From contig JAHBVY010000004.1 in assembly GCA_019637265.1 (NCBI GenBank), forward strand, positions 62,001 through 126,000: a DNA stretch of 64,000 nt, read 5' to 3'. The notes under the pieces were generated by a model that did no database searches, was not told the DNA's origin, and was given only the letters and a program-made list of their open reading frames with translations. A program made the position numbers and the translations under genes. Origin of the DNA: Polyangiaceae bacterium (GTDB lineage: Bacteria > Myxococcota_A > Polyangia > Polyangiales > Polyangiaceae). This document shows, in pieces, positions 53,967 through 63,234 of this stretch. The first letter of the stretch is position 1. Every line of letters begins with the position of its first letter.

Positions 53967-55958
53967 TCAGTCGCGGGGGCGGATCAGCTGAAAGTAGCGA
54001 CGCACGTAGAAGCGATACCCCGGCGGGATGTCGTCCTTGTTCATCACGTCCTCAGCCACCGTCTGGTAGTCGGTATACACCTGCTTGTAGCCGCGGCCGA
54101 CGAAGCCTCGCTGCGCCGCCCCTTGGATCACCTGGCTGGAGGCCTTGCCCTCACCGGTGTCGGCGGCCACCGCCGTCACGTCGCGCGTCCGCCCGGCGAT
54201 CTCGTTCTTCTCCCCCTTGAGGTTCGGGTCGTGGCCCGTGCCCCAGCTGTCGCCGCCCTGGCCCGAGCCCTGGCCGGGTCGTTCGCCACCCTGACCCGAG
54301 CCCTGACCTGGGATCGGGATCGGCTGCCCACCCGGGCCGATCGCGACCCCACCAGGCTGCGAGCCCGAGCCTTGCCCACCGCCCTGCTTACCTGACTGTC
54401 CGGCCCCCTGACCTTGACCCTGGCCCGGCTGTTGTCCCTGACCACGCTGGCCGCGCTGACCCGGTTGGCCGTCGCCCTGCTCACCCTGGCCCTCCTTACC
54501 CTGTTGGCCGCGCTGACCCTGCCCCGGTTGCCCCTCGCCCGCCTGCCCACCGCGCGCGCGCTGACCGAAGCGCATCAAGCGCCGCGTCTGCTCGGCGCCG
54601 CCCTGACCCTGCTGACGCAGCAGCTCGCGCATCTCTTGGAGGCGCTTCTTCAGCTGCTCCTTCTGCTCGTCGGTCATCTCCTGCTTGGCCATGCGGTTGA
54701 TGTCCTCCGCCGCGGCCTCCAGGTCCTTCGCGCTGAGCCCCGCCTCCTTCAACAAGTCTTCCGCCGCCTTCGCCAGCTCGCGATCGAGCCGTGACAGCTG
54801 GCGCTGCGCGCGATCCGCGCGGTCCCGCTCGCGATCGAGCCGTTCCAGCTCGCGCTCCTTCTTCTTCAAGAGGCTCTTCTCTTGCGGCGTGAGCCCCGCC
54901 TCTTCCTTCTTCTTGAGCAGCCGGCGGCGCTCCTCCTCCACCTTCTTCTGCGCCTCCGCGGCGGCCTTGGCGCGGCTCGCGTTCGCCTCGGCCGCCTTCT
55001 TCAGTGAGTCGCGCAGCTTCGAGAGCTCCTCCTTGCTGAGCGGCTTCTGCTTGTCGCGCAGGCGCTCCGCGAGCTTCTTCAGCGCCTCCTCCGCGTCCGC
55101 CAGCTTCTTCTCGGCGAGCGGCTTGGCCACGGGCTTCGTGAGGTCGCTCTTCTCGAGCTCCTTCGCCAGCGCCTTCAGCCCCTCATCGCGCGCCTCTTTG
55201 TCGGCCTCGGCGCCGCGCATCAGCTCACGCTCGAGGGCCTCCATGCGCCGGAACACCTCACGCCGATCCAGGCGCTGAGCCGCGATGTCCTCCACCAGCT
55301 GGTTGAACTTGCTGACCGCGGCTTGCACCTCCGGGTCCTGGTTCTCCTGGCGCAGCTCCTCGGCGAGCTGACGGAACAGCTCGATGTCGTCAGGTGTCAC
55401 GACCAATGCGTCGATCTGCGGTGGGAGCGCCGGGCGCAGGCGCTCGGTGCGCACCTCGAGCAGCCCCACCAAGATCAGGCACAGCGCGAGCAGCGGCACG
55501 AGCCAGGCCTCCGCGGGGAGCCGAAGCGGCGCCGCCTCCCGCGGGGACAGCCGCGGAGCCACCTCCCAAGCATCCGCGATCGCCGCCTCCATGAACGGCG
55601 TCCGCTCCTCAGCCGGGCGCGCGCTGAACTCCAGCGCCGTGGCCACTCGATCGTGCAGCTGATGATGCTGGTCGAGGCGCAGCGCGCCCGCGTAGCGCGG
55701 CCCACGCTCGAACCACGCCATCAGCGTCGCCACCACGAGCACCGCGAGCGGTACCACCGCCCCCATCAGCACGTAAGCCTGCGTCTCGAGCGCCGGGCGC
55801 CACACCTTGATCCAGGTGAGCGCGAGCAGCGCGTAGCCGAGCGGCAACGGCGCGAAGCGAGCCGCGCGACTCAGCGTGCGCCCCAAGCGCAGCCGCCAGG
55901 CGGTGGAACGCGCGGCGGCCGCGAGGCGACGAACGGCAGCAGAGGCTTCTTCGGACAC
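53967..55958 (-). CDS. Membrane protein with long coiled coil and Gln/Gly-rich tail, first gene of the Bat-type operon
   Basis: A 663-residue protein of unknown function. Two helices lie near the N-terminus (about 36-82) and one at about 150-170, separated by RLDQHHQLHDRVATALEF, a phrase shared with DUF4175-like proteins. A very long charged coiled coil (about 190-470; Glu/Lys/Arg/Ala) follows, then a low-complexity Gln/Gly/Ser segment (about 475-585) and a conserved-looking end (AAQRGFVGRGYKQVYTDYQTVAEDVMNKDDIPPGYRFYVRRYFQLIRPRD). Proteins with this layout head many MoxR-DUF58-VWA operons in Myxococcota and Planctomycetota. The coiled coil may bridge the envelope. The DNA for the Gln/Gly part is repetitive. 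Confidence 0.85.
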   Translation of the reverse strand: MSEEASAAVRRLAAAARSTAWRLRLGRTLSRAARFAPLPLGYALLALTWIKVWRPALETQAYVLMGAVVPLAVLVVATLMAWFERGPRYAGALRLDQHHQLHDRVATALEFSARPAEERTPFMEAAIADAWEVAPRLSPREAAPLRLPAEAWLVPLLALCLILVGLLEVRTERLRPALPPQIDALVVTPDDIELFRQLAEELRQENQDPEVQAAVSKFNQLVEDIAAQRLDRREVFRRMEALERELMRGAEADKEARDEGLKALAKELEKSDLTKPVAKPLAEKKLADAEEALKKLAERLRDKQKPLSKEELSKLRDSLKKAAEANASRAKAAAEAQKKVEEERRRLLKKKEEAGLTPQEKSLLKKKERELERLDRERDRADRAQRQLSRLDRELAKAAEDLLKEAGLSAKDLEAAAEDINRMAKQEMTDEQKEQLKKRLQEMRELLRQQGQGGAEQTRRLMRFGQRARGGQAGEGQPGQGQRGQQGKEGQGEQGDGQPGQRGQRGQGQQPGQGQGQGAGQSGKQGGGQGSGSQPGGVAIGPGGQPIPIPGQGSGQGGERPGQGSGQGGDSWGTGHDPNLKGEKNEIAGRTRDVTAVAADTGEGKASSQVIQGAAQRGFVGRGYKQVYTDYQTVAEDVMNKDDIPPGYRFYVRRYFQLIRPRD

Positions 55959-56423
55959 AGCGGGTGAGGGGGGGTTTGGGGGTTGGGCGCGTCCACCGAC
56001 GCCTGACGCGGCTAACGCTCGAGCCGCGAGCGCTCTGCCCGGGGCGCACAGCCTAGCTCAGCCGCGAGCGCGGCACAGGCGCGGCCACACCGCCACGCCG
56101 CCACCAGCGCCCCGGGCGAGGCTCGGCGCCCGATCGGAGCAAACGTAAAAACTCCTATTGTTTCCACTAGTTACAACTCACACCGGGGTCGACCGCTGAA
56201 CCGACCGCGCCCCAGCAGCGAAGCCAACCTTCCAGGCCCCCAAGCCGGGAGTCACCGAGCGCGCCGCGCGGCGTGTCGTTTCCAAGTCACTTCGAGTCAC
56301 CCCGTGGAGGACACAGCAAAGCTCCCCTCACTTGGCCGCGCTCACCTTTTCGTCGCCGGATGAGCGTGCGACAACGCTCCTCCAACCCCCCGATCCCGCT
56401 CCGCTCGATCCTGAAGTCTCCCC
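55959..56423. other. Divergent promoter region of the Bat-type operon and the subtilase gene
   Basis: No gene is supported in 465 bp. A G-run/T element (GGGGGGGTTTGGGGGTTGG, 55971-55990) belongs to the T-run/G5 family. A short AT-rich island at 56147-56182 (TAAAAACTCCTATTGTTTCC) is the only promoter-like stretch and may serve one or both genes. The rest is GC-rich. Confidence 0.5.
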
Positions 56424-59400
56424 ATGAAGCGCCGCCCCCTCACCTGCCTCGCCCTCCTCGGCACCGCCGTGGCGACCCTGCCCGCTTGCTCCACCCCGGC
56501 AGGCGACGCGCCCACTGCTTCCGCGCGGCAGGCGCTGCCTGGTCAGGCCGAGCTGCCCGGCCTGCCCGAGCTGCCCGCGCCCAGCCCCGAGCAGCGCTCG
56601 CTGTTGCCCGGCCTCTACCCCGACTCGGGGGCGCGGGTGCAGGTGTACCTGGTGCTCACCGCGCGGGCGCCCGCCGAGATGATCCCGCGTGGCGTCGACG
56701 TGCGCAGCTCCGTCACGGCGCGCAGTCGCTTCGCCACCCAGCTTCGTCAGGTGCGCGAACAACAGGCGCGGGTGCGCGCCTACGTGGAGTCGCTCGGCGG
56801 TGAGCACGTCGCGAGCATCGAGAAGGTGGGCAACGCGCTGCACTTCTTCGTGCAGGCTGACCAAGTGCGCCACTTAGGGCGCCTGGCTGACGTAGACCGG
56901 GTGGAGCCGGTGCCGCGCTTCGAGCGCAGCCTGGGCGCGGGCGTCCCCGCCGTGGGGGCGCCGGGGCTGTGGGAGCGCACGCTGCCGATCGACGGCGAGG
57001 GGATCCACATCGGCGTCATGGACTCCGGGGTGGACTACCTCCACGCCGCCTTCGGTGGTCCGGGCACCAGCGAGGCGTTCAACGCCAATGACGGCGCCGT
57101 CATCGAGCCGGGCAGCTTCCCCACCGCCAAGGTGGTGGGCGGCTGGGATTTCGCGGGTGACGCGTACAACGGGCTGAACCGCCCCACCCCCGATCCCGAT
57201 CCGCTGGACTGCGCTCGTCAGGTGGGCGGACGCATCGCGGGGGGCCACGGGACCCACGTCGCGGGCATCGCCGCGGGCCAAGGCGTGCTGATGGACGGCA
57301 GCACCTTCACAGGCCCCTACACCCAGAGCCTGGACCCAGCCGCCTTCGAGGTTTACCCGGGCGTCGCCCCCAAGGCCCTGCTCCACGCCATCCGCATCTT
57401 CGGCTGCGATGGCTCCACCTCGCTCACCGCGAATGCGTACGACTACGCCATCGACCCAGACGGCGACGACGACCCGAGCGACCGCCTGGACGTGCTGAAC
57501 GCCTCCTTGGGCAGCGACTTCGGCCTCGGCCTCGGCTTCCAAGCCACCCTGGTGGAGAACCTCACCCGCGCGGGCACCCTGTTCGTCGCCGCCGCGGGCA
57601 ACGCCGGCAGCTCCTTCTTCATCACGGGGCAACCCGCCGCCTACCCGAGCGCGCTCAGCGTCGCCGCCACCAGCGAGGCGCCGCTCCCCACCTTGATCGT
57701 CACTGAGCCCGAGAGCGCCGCGGGCAACTACCACGCCGTGAGCGGCGGCATCTCCGCGCCCATCCCCACGGACACGGCGATCCGCGGGAACCTGGTGGTG
57801 ACGAGCCCCAGCAATGGCTGCGCGGAGCTGAGCAACGCGGCGGCGCTGGCGGGGCAAATCGCGGTGGTGGATCGCGGCTCCTGCACCTTCGAAGAGAAGC
57901 TCACGCGCATTGCAGCGGCGGGCGCCGTGGCGGCGGTGATGGTGCAGAACCGAAGCGGTGAGGCGCCCTTCCCAATGGGCGGCGATGGCGCCGTCGCGAT
58001 CCCCGCGGTGATGGTCAGTAGCGATGACGGAGCCCGGCTCAAGTCGGCGCCCGGCGCCGAGGCCGAGCTGATCGCGGTGGCGGGCGTCTCCCAGCTCTCG
58101 CCGTTCAGCTCACGCGGCCCCGAGTCATCCAGCGGCGCGCTCAAGCCGGAGATCGCGGCGCCAGGTGGCAACATCCGCAGCGCGGGGGTCGGCACGGGTC
58201 ACCGCGGCTCGGTGAACTCGGGCACCTCCATGGCCTCGCCCTTGGCAGCGGGCGCCGCGGCCTTGGTGCGCCAAGCGCACCCCACGTGGACGCCCACGGA
58301 GGTGAAGGCCGCGCTGATCAACACCGGCGCGCCGAGCTTCACCTCCGGGTCGCAAGCGACCGTCAGCCAAGTGGGCGGTGGGCGCGTTCAAGTGGATCTC
58401 GCGGTGGACACCCAGGTCACCGCGCAGGCGGAGCCCTCCGAGGGCTCGGGCGTCAGCTTCCCGCCGCTGGTGCTGGCGGAGCCTGGCACCAGCACCCGCA
58501 ACGTGAAGGTGACGAACCGCGGCGGCTCCGCGGTGTCGTTCGAGGTCACCACCGAGCTCACCTACCCGCTGCCCGGCGTGAGCGTGACGCCGAGCCAGAG
58601 CACCGTCAGTATCCCGCCCGGCTCCAGCCAAGAGATCGAGCTGGTGCTGAGCTTCGACCCCAGTCAGCTCACCGAGCTGAAGCCCGATCCCGTCACCCCC
58701 GCGAAGGCGCGCTTCAGCGCGGACGCCGAGTACGGCCGTCACTTCTTGATGGAGGCGGGCGGCTCGCTCGTGCTCACCAGCACCAGCGCCACCCAGCCGA
58801 GCCTGCGCGTGCCGTTCAACGGCGCGGTGCGCCCGGCGAGCGATCGCCGCCTCGCGTTCGAGGCCTGCAGCGCGGGCGACACCGTGAGCCTGATCCCGAG
58901 CGGCCCGACTCAGCTGCGCTCCCCCGTGGTGGGCGTGTTCGAGCTCGGCAGCCTGAGCGAGCCCGAGCTCAACCTCGACCCCGCCTCCGATCTAGTCGTC
59001 ACCGGCGCCGCCACGGATCTAGGTAGCCGCGATTTCTCGGAGGCCTCGGCCTTCATCGCGTTCGGCACCGCCGGCACCTGGACCACGCCCGCGCCCAACA
59101 GCTTCGAGAGCTTCCAGTCGGGCTTCCCCGGCCGCTACATCGTCCGCATCGACACCAACGGGGACCGCGCCTACGACTACGAGGTGGTGGCGCTCGCCGC
59201 CAGCGACGTGCTGCTCAGCTACTCGCTGTCGCGCGCGGGGCAGCGCGGCTCGGGGCGCTTCGTGAACATCGTCCCGGCGGACATCGTCAGTACCCAGGCC
59301 TACTACAATAACGTGCTGGTGCTGCCGGTCTTCTTGCAGGACCTCGGGCTCACGGAGGAGTCGCCGAGCTTCTCCTACCAAGTGCTCTCGGTGAGCGACG

Positions 59401-60149
59401 CCGGCACCCAAGCGGACAGCACCGAGTGGGTGCGCTTCGATCCAGCGAGCCCCAGCATCGATGCGGCGCCTCATGGCCTCGACGGGCGCCCGCTGTTCGT
59501 CGGTGACATGCCCATCCGCGCCAACGTGCAGCGCGATCAGGAGCCGCGCGCGCTGGTGCTGCACTTCGACAACGCGCTCGGCCGGCAAGCGCAGATCGTG
59601 GACCTGCCCCCCCAGGGTGAAGACGAGAGCAACCTCTCCTTGACCCTCGCCGCCGATCCAGCGCCCGAGCTCGTGGGCGATCCAGCGCGGGCGCGCGTCG
59701 ACATCACCCACACGGGGCGCAGCGCCGCCACCCCGCGCAGCACCCGAGTCGAGCTGGACATCGACGGCGGCGCCCTGACCCGCGCGCAGTCATCCCGCGG
59801 CAGCTGCAACCTGGTGGCGCGCACCTGCGACCTGGGCGAGCTCGCCCCCGGCGAGAGCGCGACCATCGACACCGAGGTCACCCCCTACGACATCAGCCAA
59901 GAGGTGAAGCTCACCGCGCGGCTGGTCTCCGATCAGGGCTGCGGCGCCATCGCCGACGACGACCTCGCCACCGTCACCACGGAAGTGCCACAGCCCACGA
60001 GCCAAGCCGCGCCCACCGACATCACCCCCGGCGGTGGCGGCTGCAGCTGCCGCACCACCGGACAGGAGCGCACCGGAGCAGCCGGCGGCCTCACGCTAGG
60101 CCTCGGCCTCTTCGCCTGGCTCGCACGTCGCCGGCGGACCCAGCGCTGA
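56424..60149 (+). CDS. Subtilisin-like surface protease with PA domain and MYXO-CTERM tail
   Basis: A 1241-residue secreted S8 serine protease. Signal MKRRPLTCLALLGTAVATLPA then Cys22 (lipobox-like). A propeptide-like domain (about 70-165) leads to the protease domain with the triad Asp200 (VMDSGVDY), His275 (GHGTHVAGIAAG) and Ser602 (NSGTSMASPLAAG); Asn393 in AAAGNAGSS is the oxyanion residue. A PA domain (about 430-560) is inserted before the serine. Several beta-sandwich domains fill residues 650-1200. The C-terminus has the MYXO-CTERM layout: Cys1207-Ser-Cys1209, a hydrophobic helix (LTLGLGLFAWLA) and RRRR. Such tails are processed by myxosortases and place the protein at the cell surface. 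Confidence 0.93.
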   Translation: MKRRPLTCLALLGTAVATLPACSTPAGDAPTASARQALPGQAELPGLPELPAPSPEQRSLLPGLYPDSGARVQVYLVLTARAPAEMIPRGVDVRSSVTARSRFATQLRQVREQQARVRAYVESLGGEHVASIEKVGNALHFFVQADQVRHLGRLADVDRVEPVPRFERSLGAGVPAVGAPGLWERTLPIDGEGIHIGVMDSGVDYLHAAFGGPGTSEAFNANDGAVIEPGSFPTAKVVGGWDFAGDAYNGLNRPTPDPDPLDCARQVGGRIAGGHGTHVAGIAAGQGVLMDGSTFTGPYTQSLDPAAFEVYPGVAPKALLHAIRIFGCDGSTSLTANAYDYAIDPDGDDDPSDRLDVLNASLGSDFGLGLGFQATLVENLTRAGTLFVAAAGNAGSSFFITGQPAAYPSALSVAATSEAPLPTLIVTEPESAAGNYHAVSGGISAPIPTDTAIRGNLVVTSPSNGCAELSNAAALAGQIAVVDRGSCTFEEKLTRIAAAGAVAAVMVQNRSGEAPFPMGGDGAVAIPAVMVSSDDGARLKSAPGAEAELIAVAGVSQLSPFSSRGPESSSGALKPEIAAPGGNIRSAGVGTGHRGSVNSGTSMASPLAAGAAALVRQAHPTWTPTEVKAALINTGAPSFTSGSQATVSQVGGGRVQVDLAVDTQVTAQAEPSEGSGVSFPPLVLAEPGTSTRNVKVTNRGGSAVSFEVTTELTYPLPGVSVTPSQSTVSIPPGSSQEIELVLSFDPSQLTELKPDPVTPAKARFSADAEYGRHFLMEAGGSLVLTSTSATQPSLRVPFNGAVRPASDRRLAFEACSAGDTVSLIPSGPTQLRSPVVGVFELGSLSEPELNLDPASDLVVTGAATDLGSRDFSEASAFIAFGTAGTWTTPAPNSFESFQSGFPGRYIVRIDTNGDRAYDYEVVALAASDVLLSYSLSRAGQRGSGRFVNIVPADIVSTQAYYNNVLVLPVFLQDLGLTEESPSFSYQVLSVSDAGTQADSTEWVRFDPASPSIDAAPHGLDGRPLFVGDMPIRANVQRDQEPRALVLHFDNALGRQAQIVDLPPQGEDESNLSLTLAADPAPELVGDPARARVDITHTGRSAATPRSTRVELDIDGGALTRAQSSRGSCNLVARTCDLGELAPGESATIDTEVTPYDISQEVKLTARLVSDQGCGAIADDDLATVTTEVPQPTSQAAPTDITPGGGGCSCRTTGQERTGAAGGLTLGLGLFAWLARRRRTQR

Positions 60150-60318
60150 TCACGTCACCGCCTCACCCCATCGAGACGCAGGTTGGGTAGCAGGGGGTTC
60201 GCCCCCACTCCAACGCACCTCGACCCGCGGCGAGCCCACCGCCAGACCACTCGGCGATGAGGTAGGACATGCGCGCACCGAGGCGACGATCGGATCGACC
60301 GTGCGGCGAGGTGTGGGG

Positions 60319-60347
60319 TTGACCAGTGGTTACCGGTGGTCTCGAAT
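60319..60347 (+). promoter_or_regulatory. Candidate promoter of the response-regulator gene
   Basis: TTGACC (60319-60324), 17-bp spacer, TCGAAT (60342-60347). The spacer region contains GACCA...TGGTC arms, and GGTCTCGAA is repeated at 60338-60346 and 60369-60377. Confidence 0.45.
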
Positions 60348-60391
60348 AGCGCCCGAGCGACCCCGAGAGGTCTCGAACCGTGGAGCCCCAC

Positions 60392-61537
60392 ATGACGGAA
60401 CAAGCAGATAAGTTGGTCTTGGTAGCTGACGATGAGCCCGGCATGGTCGCCATGGTCGGTGGCTACCTGAGGAGCCAGGGGTACCAAGTGATCGAGGCGG
60501 AGGACGGCTCACGCGCTTGGGAGCTCGCTCACGAGCGCCTGCCCGATCTCGTGGTGCTCGACGTGATGATGCCCGGCATGAGCGGCTGGGAGGTGTGCCG
60601 CAAGATCAAGGAGGCGGTCAGCCTGCATCACACCGGCGTGATCATGCTCACCGGCATCGGCGAGAACCTGAACGAGATGACCTCGCCGCTCTACGGCGCG
60701 GACGCCTACCTGGACAAGCCGTTCGAGTTCGCCGATCTCGAAGCCAAGGTGCGTGAGACGCTCGCCGCGCGCGACGCCAGCGCCACCAATCACCACGCGG
60801 AAACCAACGCCGCGCCCAAGCGCCCCGCGAAGAAGCGCGCCAAGAAGCCCGCCCCCGGCCAGACGGATCTGTTCAGCGACCTGGACGCCGCAGGCGCTGA
60901 TGAGGCCGCCGCCGAGCCCGGCTCCGCTTCGGCAGCGCTGAGCTCCAGGTCCAGGGCCAACGCGACGAAGAAGCCCGCCGCCAAGAAGGCAGCTAAACAG
61001 ACGAAGTCCGCGAAGGCGAAGCCCGCTGCCCCAGCCAAGCAGGCCGCTGCCAAGAAAGCAGCCAAGCAGACGAAGCCCACCGCAACGGAAGGCGCTCGAG
61101 CGGAGCCCACCCCAGAGGCCAAACCCGCCAAGGCAGCGAAGAAGACCGCCGCCAAGAAGACCGCCAAGCCCACCCAGGCGGCGAAGAAGCCCGCCGCGAA
61201 GAAGGCGGCCGCTAAACCAGCAAAGAAGGCAGCCGCGAAGAAAGCCCCAGCCAAGAAGGCTGCGGCGCCGAAGAAGCCGGCCAAGAAGGCCAAGAAGACC
61301 CCAGCAAAGAAGGCAGCCAAGCCGGCCAAGAAGACCGCTGCCAAGAAGGCTCCGGCGAAGAAGGCCCCGGCGAAGAAGCCGGCCAAGAAGGCCCCAGCGA
61401 AGAAGCCGGCCAAGCCCGCAAAGAAGACCGCCAAACCAGCGAAGAAGCCGGCCAAGAAGGCCCCAGCGAAGAAGGCGCCCGCCAAGGCAGGGAAAAAGGC
61501 CGGGAAAAAGCCCGCAAAGAAGACCGCCAAACGGTGA
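60392..61537 (+). CDS. Response regulator receiver domain with histone-H1-like Lys/Ala/Pro tail
   Basis: A 381-residue fusion from the ATG at 60392. Residues about 8-125 form a CheY-like receiver: acidic pair VADDEPG, phospho-acceptor in LVVLDVMMPGMSGWE, the Thr in IMLTGIGEN and the Lys in AYLDKPFEF. After an acidic/Ala linker (DLFSDLDAAGADEAAAEPGS) the last 180 residues are almost only Lys, Ala, Pro and Thr in PAKK/AAKK repeats, the composition of eukaryotic histone H1 and of bacterial H1-like DNA compactors. The protein therefore joins a phosphorylation switch to a general DNA- or RNA-binding polycation. No histidine kinase is adjacent. A 9-bp stem follows the stop (61544-61563). Confidence 0.92.
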   Translation: MTEQADKLVLVADDEPGMVAMVGGYLRSQGYQVIEAEDGSRAWELAHERLPDLVVLDVMMPGMSGWEVCRKIKEAVSLHHTGVIMLTGIGENLNEMTSPLYGADAYLDKPFEFADLEAKVRETLAARDASATNHHAETNAAPKRPAKKRAKKPAPGQTDLFSDLDAAGADEAAAEPGSASAALSSRSRANATKKPAAKKAAKQTKSAKAKPAAPAKQAAAKKAAKQTKPTATEGARAEPTPEAKPAKAAKKTAAKKTAKPTQAAKKPAAKKAAAKPAKKAAAKKAPAKKAAAPKKPAKKAKKTPAKKAAKPAKKTAAKKAPAKKAPAKKPAKKAPAKKPAKPAKKTAKPAKKPAKKAPAKKAPAKAGKKAGKKPAKKTAKR

Positions 61538-61543
61538 TGGCGT

Positions 61544-61563
61544 GGGCGCGATTCATCGCGCCC
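61544..61563 (+). terminator. Stem-loop after the response-regulator gene
   Basis: GGGCGCGAT-tc-ATCGCGCCC: perfect 9-bp arms, starting 6 nt past the stop. There is no T-run, so it may be a factor-dependent or stabilising 3' structure. Confidence 0.5.
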
Positions 61564-61584
61564 GCTACCTGACGCGCCACCTCA

Positions 61585-61659
61585 GCCGCACGGTGCCTCG
61601 TGTCCAGCGCCTGATACTGGCCACGAGGCGCCTGGCGCGGCGCCGCACGGTGCCTCGTG
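61585..61659 (+). repeat. 18-bp direct repeat
   Basis: GCCGCACGGTGCCTCGTG occurs at 61585-61602 and again at 61642-61659, both followed within ten bases by CAGCGCC. Confidence 0.8.
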
Positions 61660-61830
61660 CATTCAGCGCCACGCCAAACCCAAAACCCATCCCCTGACCG
61701 ACGGGCACTGGCCTCACCACCGCCCGTCTGCTGAACAGCTGAGCGGCTGCATCACGCGGCGCCGTGGGCGGCGCGCGCCGGGGCGCCATGGGTGGCCACG
61801 CGCCGTGGCAAAAAGCGGTACCATCGGGGG

Positions 61831-63234
61831 ATGCGCAGGGCGTTGTGGGTGGTCGCGGCGGTGGTGGGTTGCGGGCTGATCGGGTGTGACAGCGGCCCGG
61901 AGCCAGGTTGGGAGCTCGATCAGCTGCGGCAGGCGCTGCCGCCCGCTGCGAGGCGAGTGCGCGCGGGGGAGATCCGCGACGCCGCCGCGGCGCGGGGGCT
62001 GCACAACGGGATCTTGCTGGCGGGCATCGCCGACATCGAGACGGGGATGTCGCACTGCCACCATGAGCTCACTTGGGCTTGTCAGGGTCCGAACAGCGAT
62101 GACTGCGGCGGCGGGCCGGTGGTGGCAGGCGCGGGCGATGGACCTTGCGAGCTCGAGCAAGGGGGGCTCGGGATGTTCCAGTTCGACGCGGGCACCTACG
62201 CGCAGACCTTGGCGCGCGAGGGCGAGCGCATCCTGAGCATCGCCGGCAACACCGAAGCCGCAGTGGACTTCGTGATCAACATGGTCAGGCGCTCTGTTTA
62301 TGTGCCCGAAGCCACGAACGACGCCGAGGCGATCGCTTGGATGAACCGGGTGCGGCCCTGGAACGAGCTGTGGCACCCCTGGGTGCAGACGGTCACCCAC
62401 TATTACAATGGTTGCATCCCGGGTCGCTGCGGCGTGTACGACTCACGCTACGCGAACTACTCGCGCGGTGGGCGCGATCTCCTGGGGGAAATGGGGGTGG
62501 ACTTCTGGTACGGGCGGGAGCCCGCGTGTCCTCGGGTGCCGGCGGACGGCGCCGTGATCGACGAGACCTCGTTCTGCTTCGCGGCAGGCGGGGACGCGCG
62601 CTACTGGCGCAATGAGACGGCGGGCCATGAAGGACACCTCTTGTGGACGTACGCGACGGACAGCGCGAGCGTCGCGAACTTCGCCAAGTGGACGTTCCAC
62701 TTCGATGAGCCGGGTCGCTACGCGATCGAGGTGTTCACGGACGGAGCCTTCTCGGAGTCGGCGCAGGCGCTGTACGTGGTGAGCGACGACGGTGAGCCGA
62801 CGCTCGCGGTGTCGCTCGACCAAGCGGCGGTGGATGGCTGGCAGGCGCTGGGTGAGTTCGACTTCGCGGGGGTGGGCACGCTGTACGTCGGCGACAACAC
62901 GGGAGAGGGTGGCTCAACGAAGCGCCTGGTGGCGGACGCCGTGCGCCTCACGCGCGCGGAGGAGATCGGCGTAGGTGGGGTGGGTGGCGCCGGGGGCACC
63001 GGCTGGGCTGGTCAGGGTGGCGAACCGTCTGTCGGGGGCACCGGCGGGCTCACGGGTGGCGTCGGAGGCACGGGTGGCAACAACGCGGCGCCGGTCACCC
63101 GCCTGGTGGCGGACGACGGCGGCTGCAGCTGCCAGCTACCGGGTGAGCCCGCGCGGGGCCACAGCAGCGCGCTGGGCTACGGCGCCTTGGCCTTGGCGCT
63201 GTTCGGCTTCGCGCGGCGGCGCCGCGCGCCATAG
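61831..63234 (+). CDS. Lysozyme-like surface lipoprotein with golvesin-type domain and MYXO-CTERM tail
   Basis: A 467-residue protein from the ATG at 61831. Signal MRRALWVVAAVVGCGLIG then Cys19. Residues about 40-225 resemble a lytic-transglycosylase-like domain (LHNGILLAGIADIETGMSHC with the catalytic-type Glu, GLGMFQFDAGTYAQTL). Residues about 250-380 match a golvesin / xanthan-lyase C-terminal-like binding domain (ARYWRNETAGHEGHLLWTYATDSASVANFAKWTFHFDEPGRYAIEVF). A GGxGG-rich linker (about 385-425) leads to the MYXO-CTERM tail: Cys-Ser-Cys, hydrophobic helix, ARRRRAP. It probably binds or cuts peptidoglycan or a matrix polysaccharide at the cell surface. Its last 58 bp overlap the convergent protease gene. 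Confidence 0.85.
   Translation: MRRALWVVAAVVGCGLIGCDSGPEPGWELDQLRQALPPAARRVRAGEIRDAAAARGLHNGILLAGIADIETGMSHCHHELTWACQGPNSDDCGGGPVVAGAGDGPCELEQGGLGMFQFDAGTYAQTLAREGERILSIAGNTEAAVDFVINMVRRSVYVPEATNDAEAIAWMNRVRPWNELWHPWVQTVTHYYNGCIPGRCGVYDSRYANYSRGGRDLLGEMGVDFWYGREPACPRVPADGAVIDETSFCFAAGGDARYWRNETAGHEGHLLWTYATDSASVANFAKWTFHFDEPGRYAIEVFTDGAFSESAQALYVVSDDGEPTLAVSLDQAAVDGWQALGEFDFAGVGTLYVGDNTGEGGSTKRLVADAVRLTRAEEIGVGGVGGAGGTGWAGQGGEPSVGGTGGLTGGVGGTGGNNAAPVTRLVADDGGCSCQLPGEPARGHSSALGYGALALALFGFARRRRAP

Noticed and set aside
53967-55958. Possible collagen-like or phage tail-fibre origin of the Gln/Gly-rich segment
   Set aside because: There is no Gly-X-Y periodicity over a useful length, and the position at the head of a MoxR operon explains the gene better.
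60790-61530. Minus-strand open frame encoding Phe/Ala/Gly-rich repeats
   Set aside because: It is the complement of the AAGAAG/GCC repeats of the Lys/Ala/Pro tail, not a gene.
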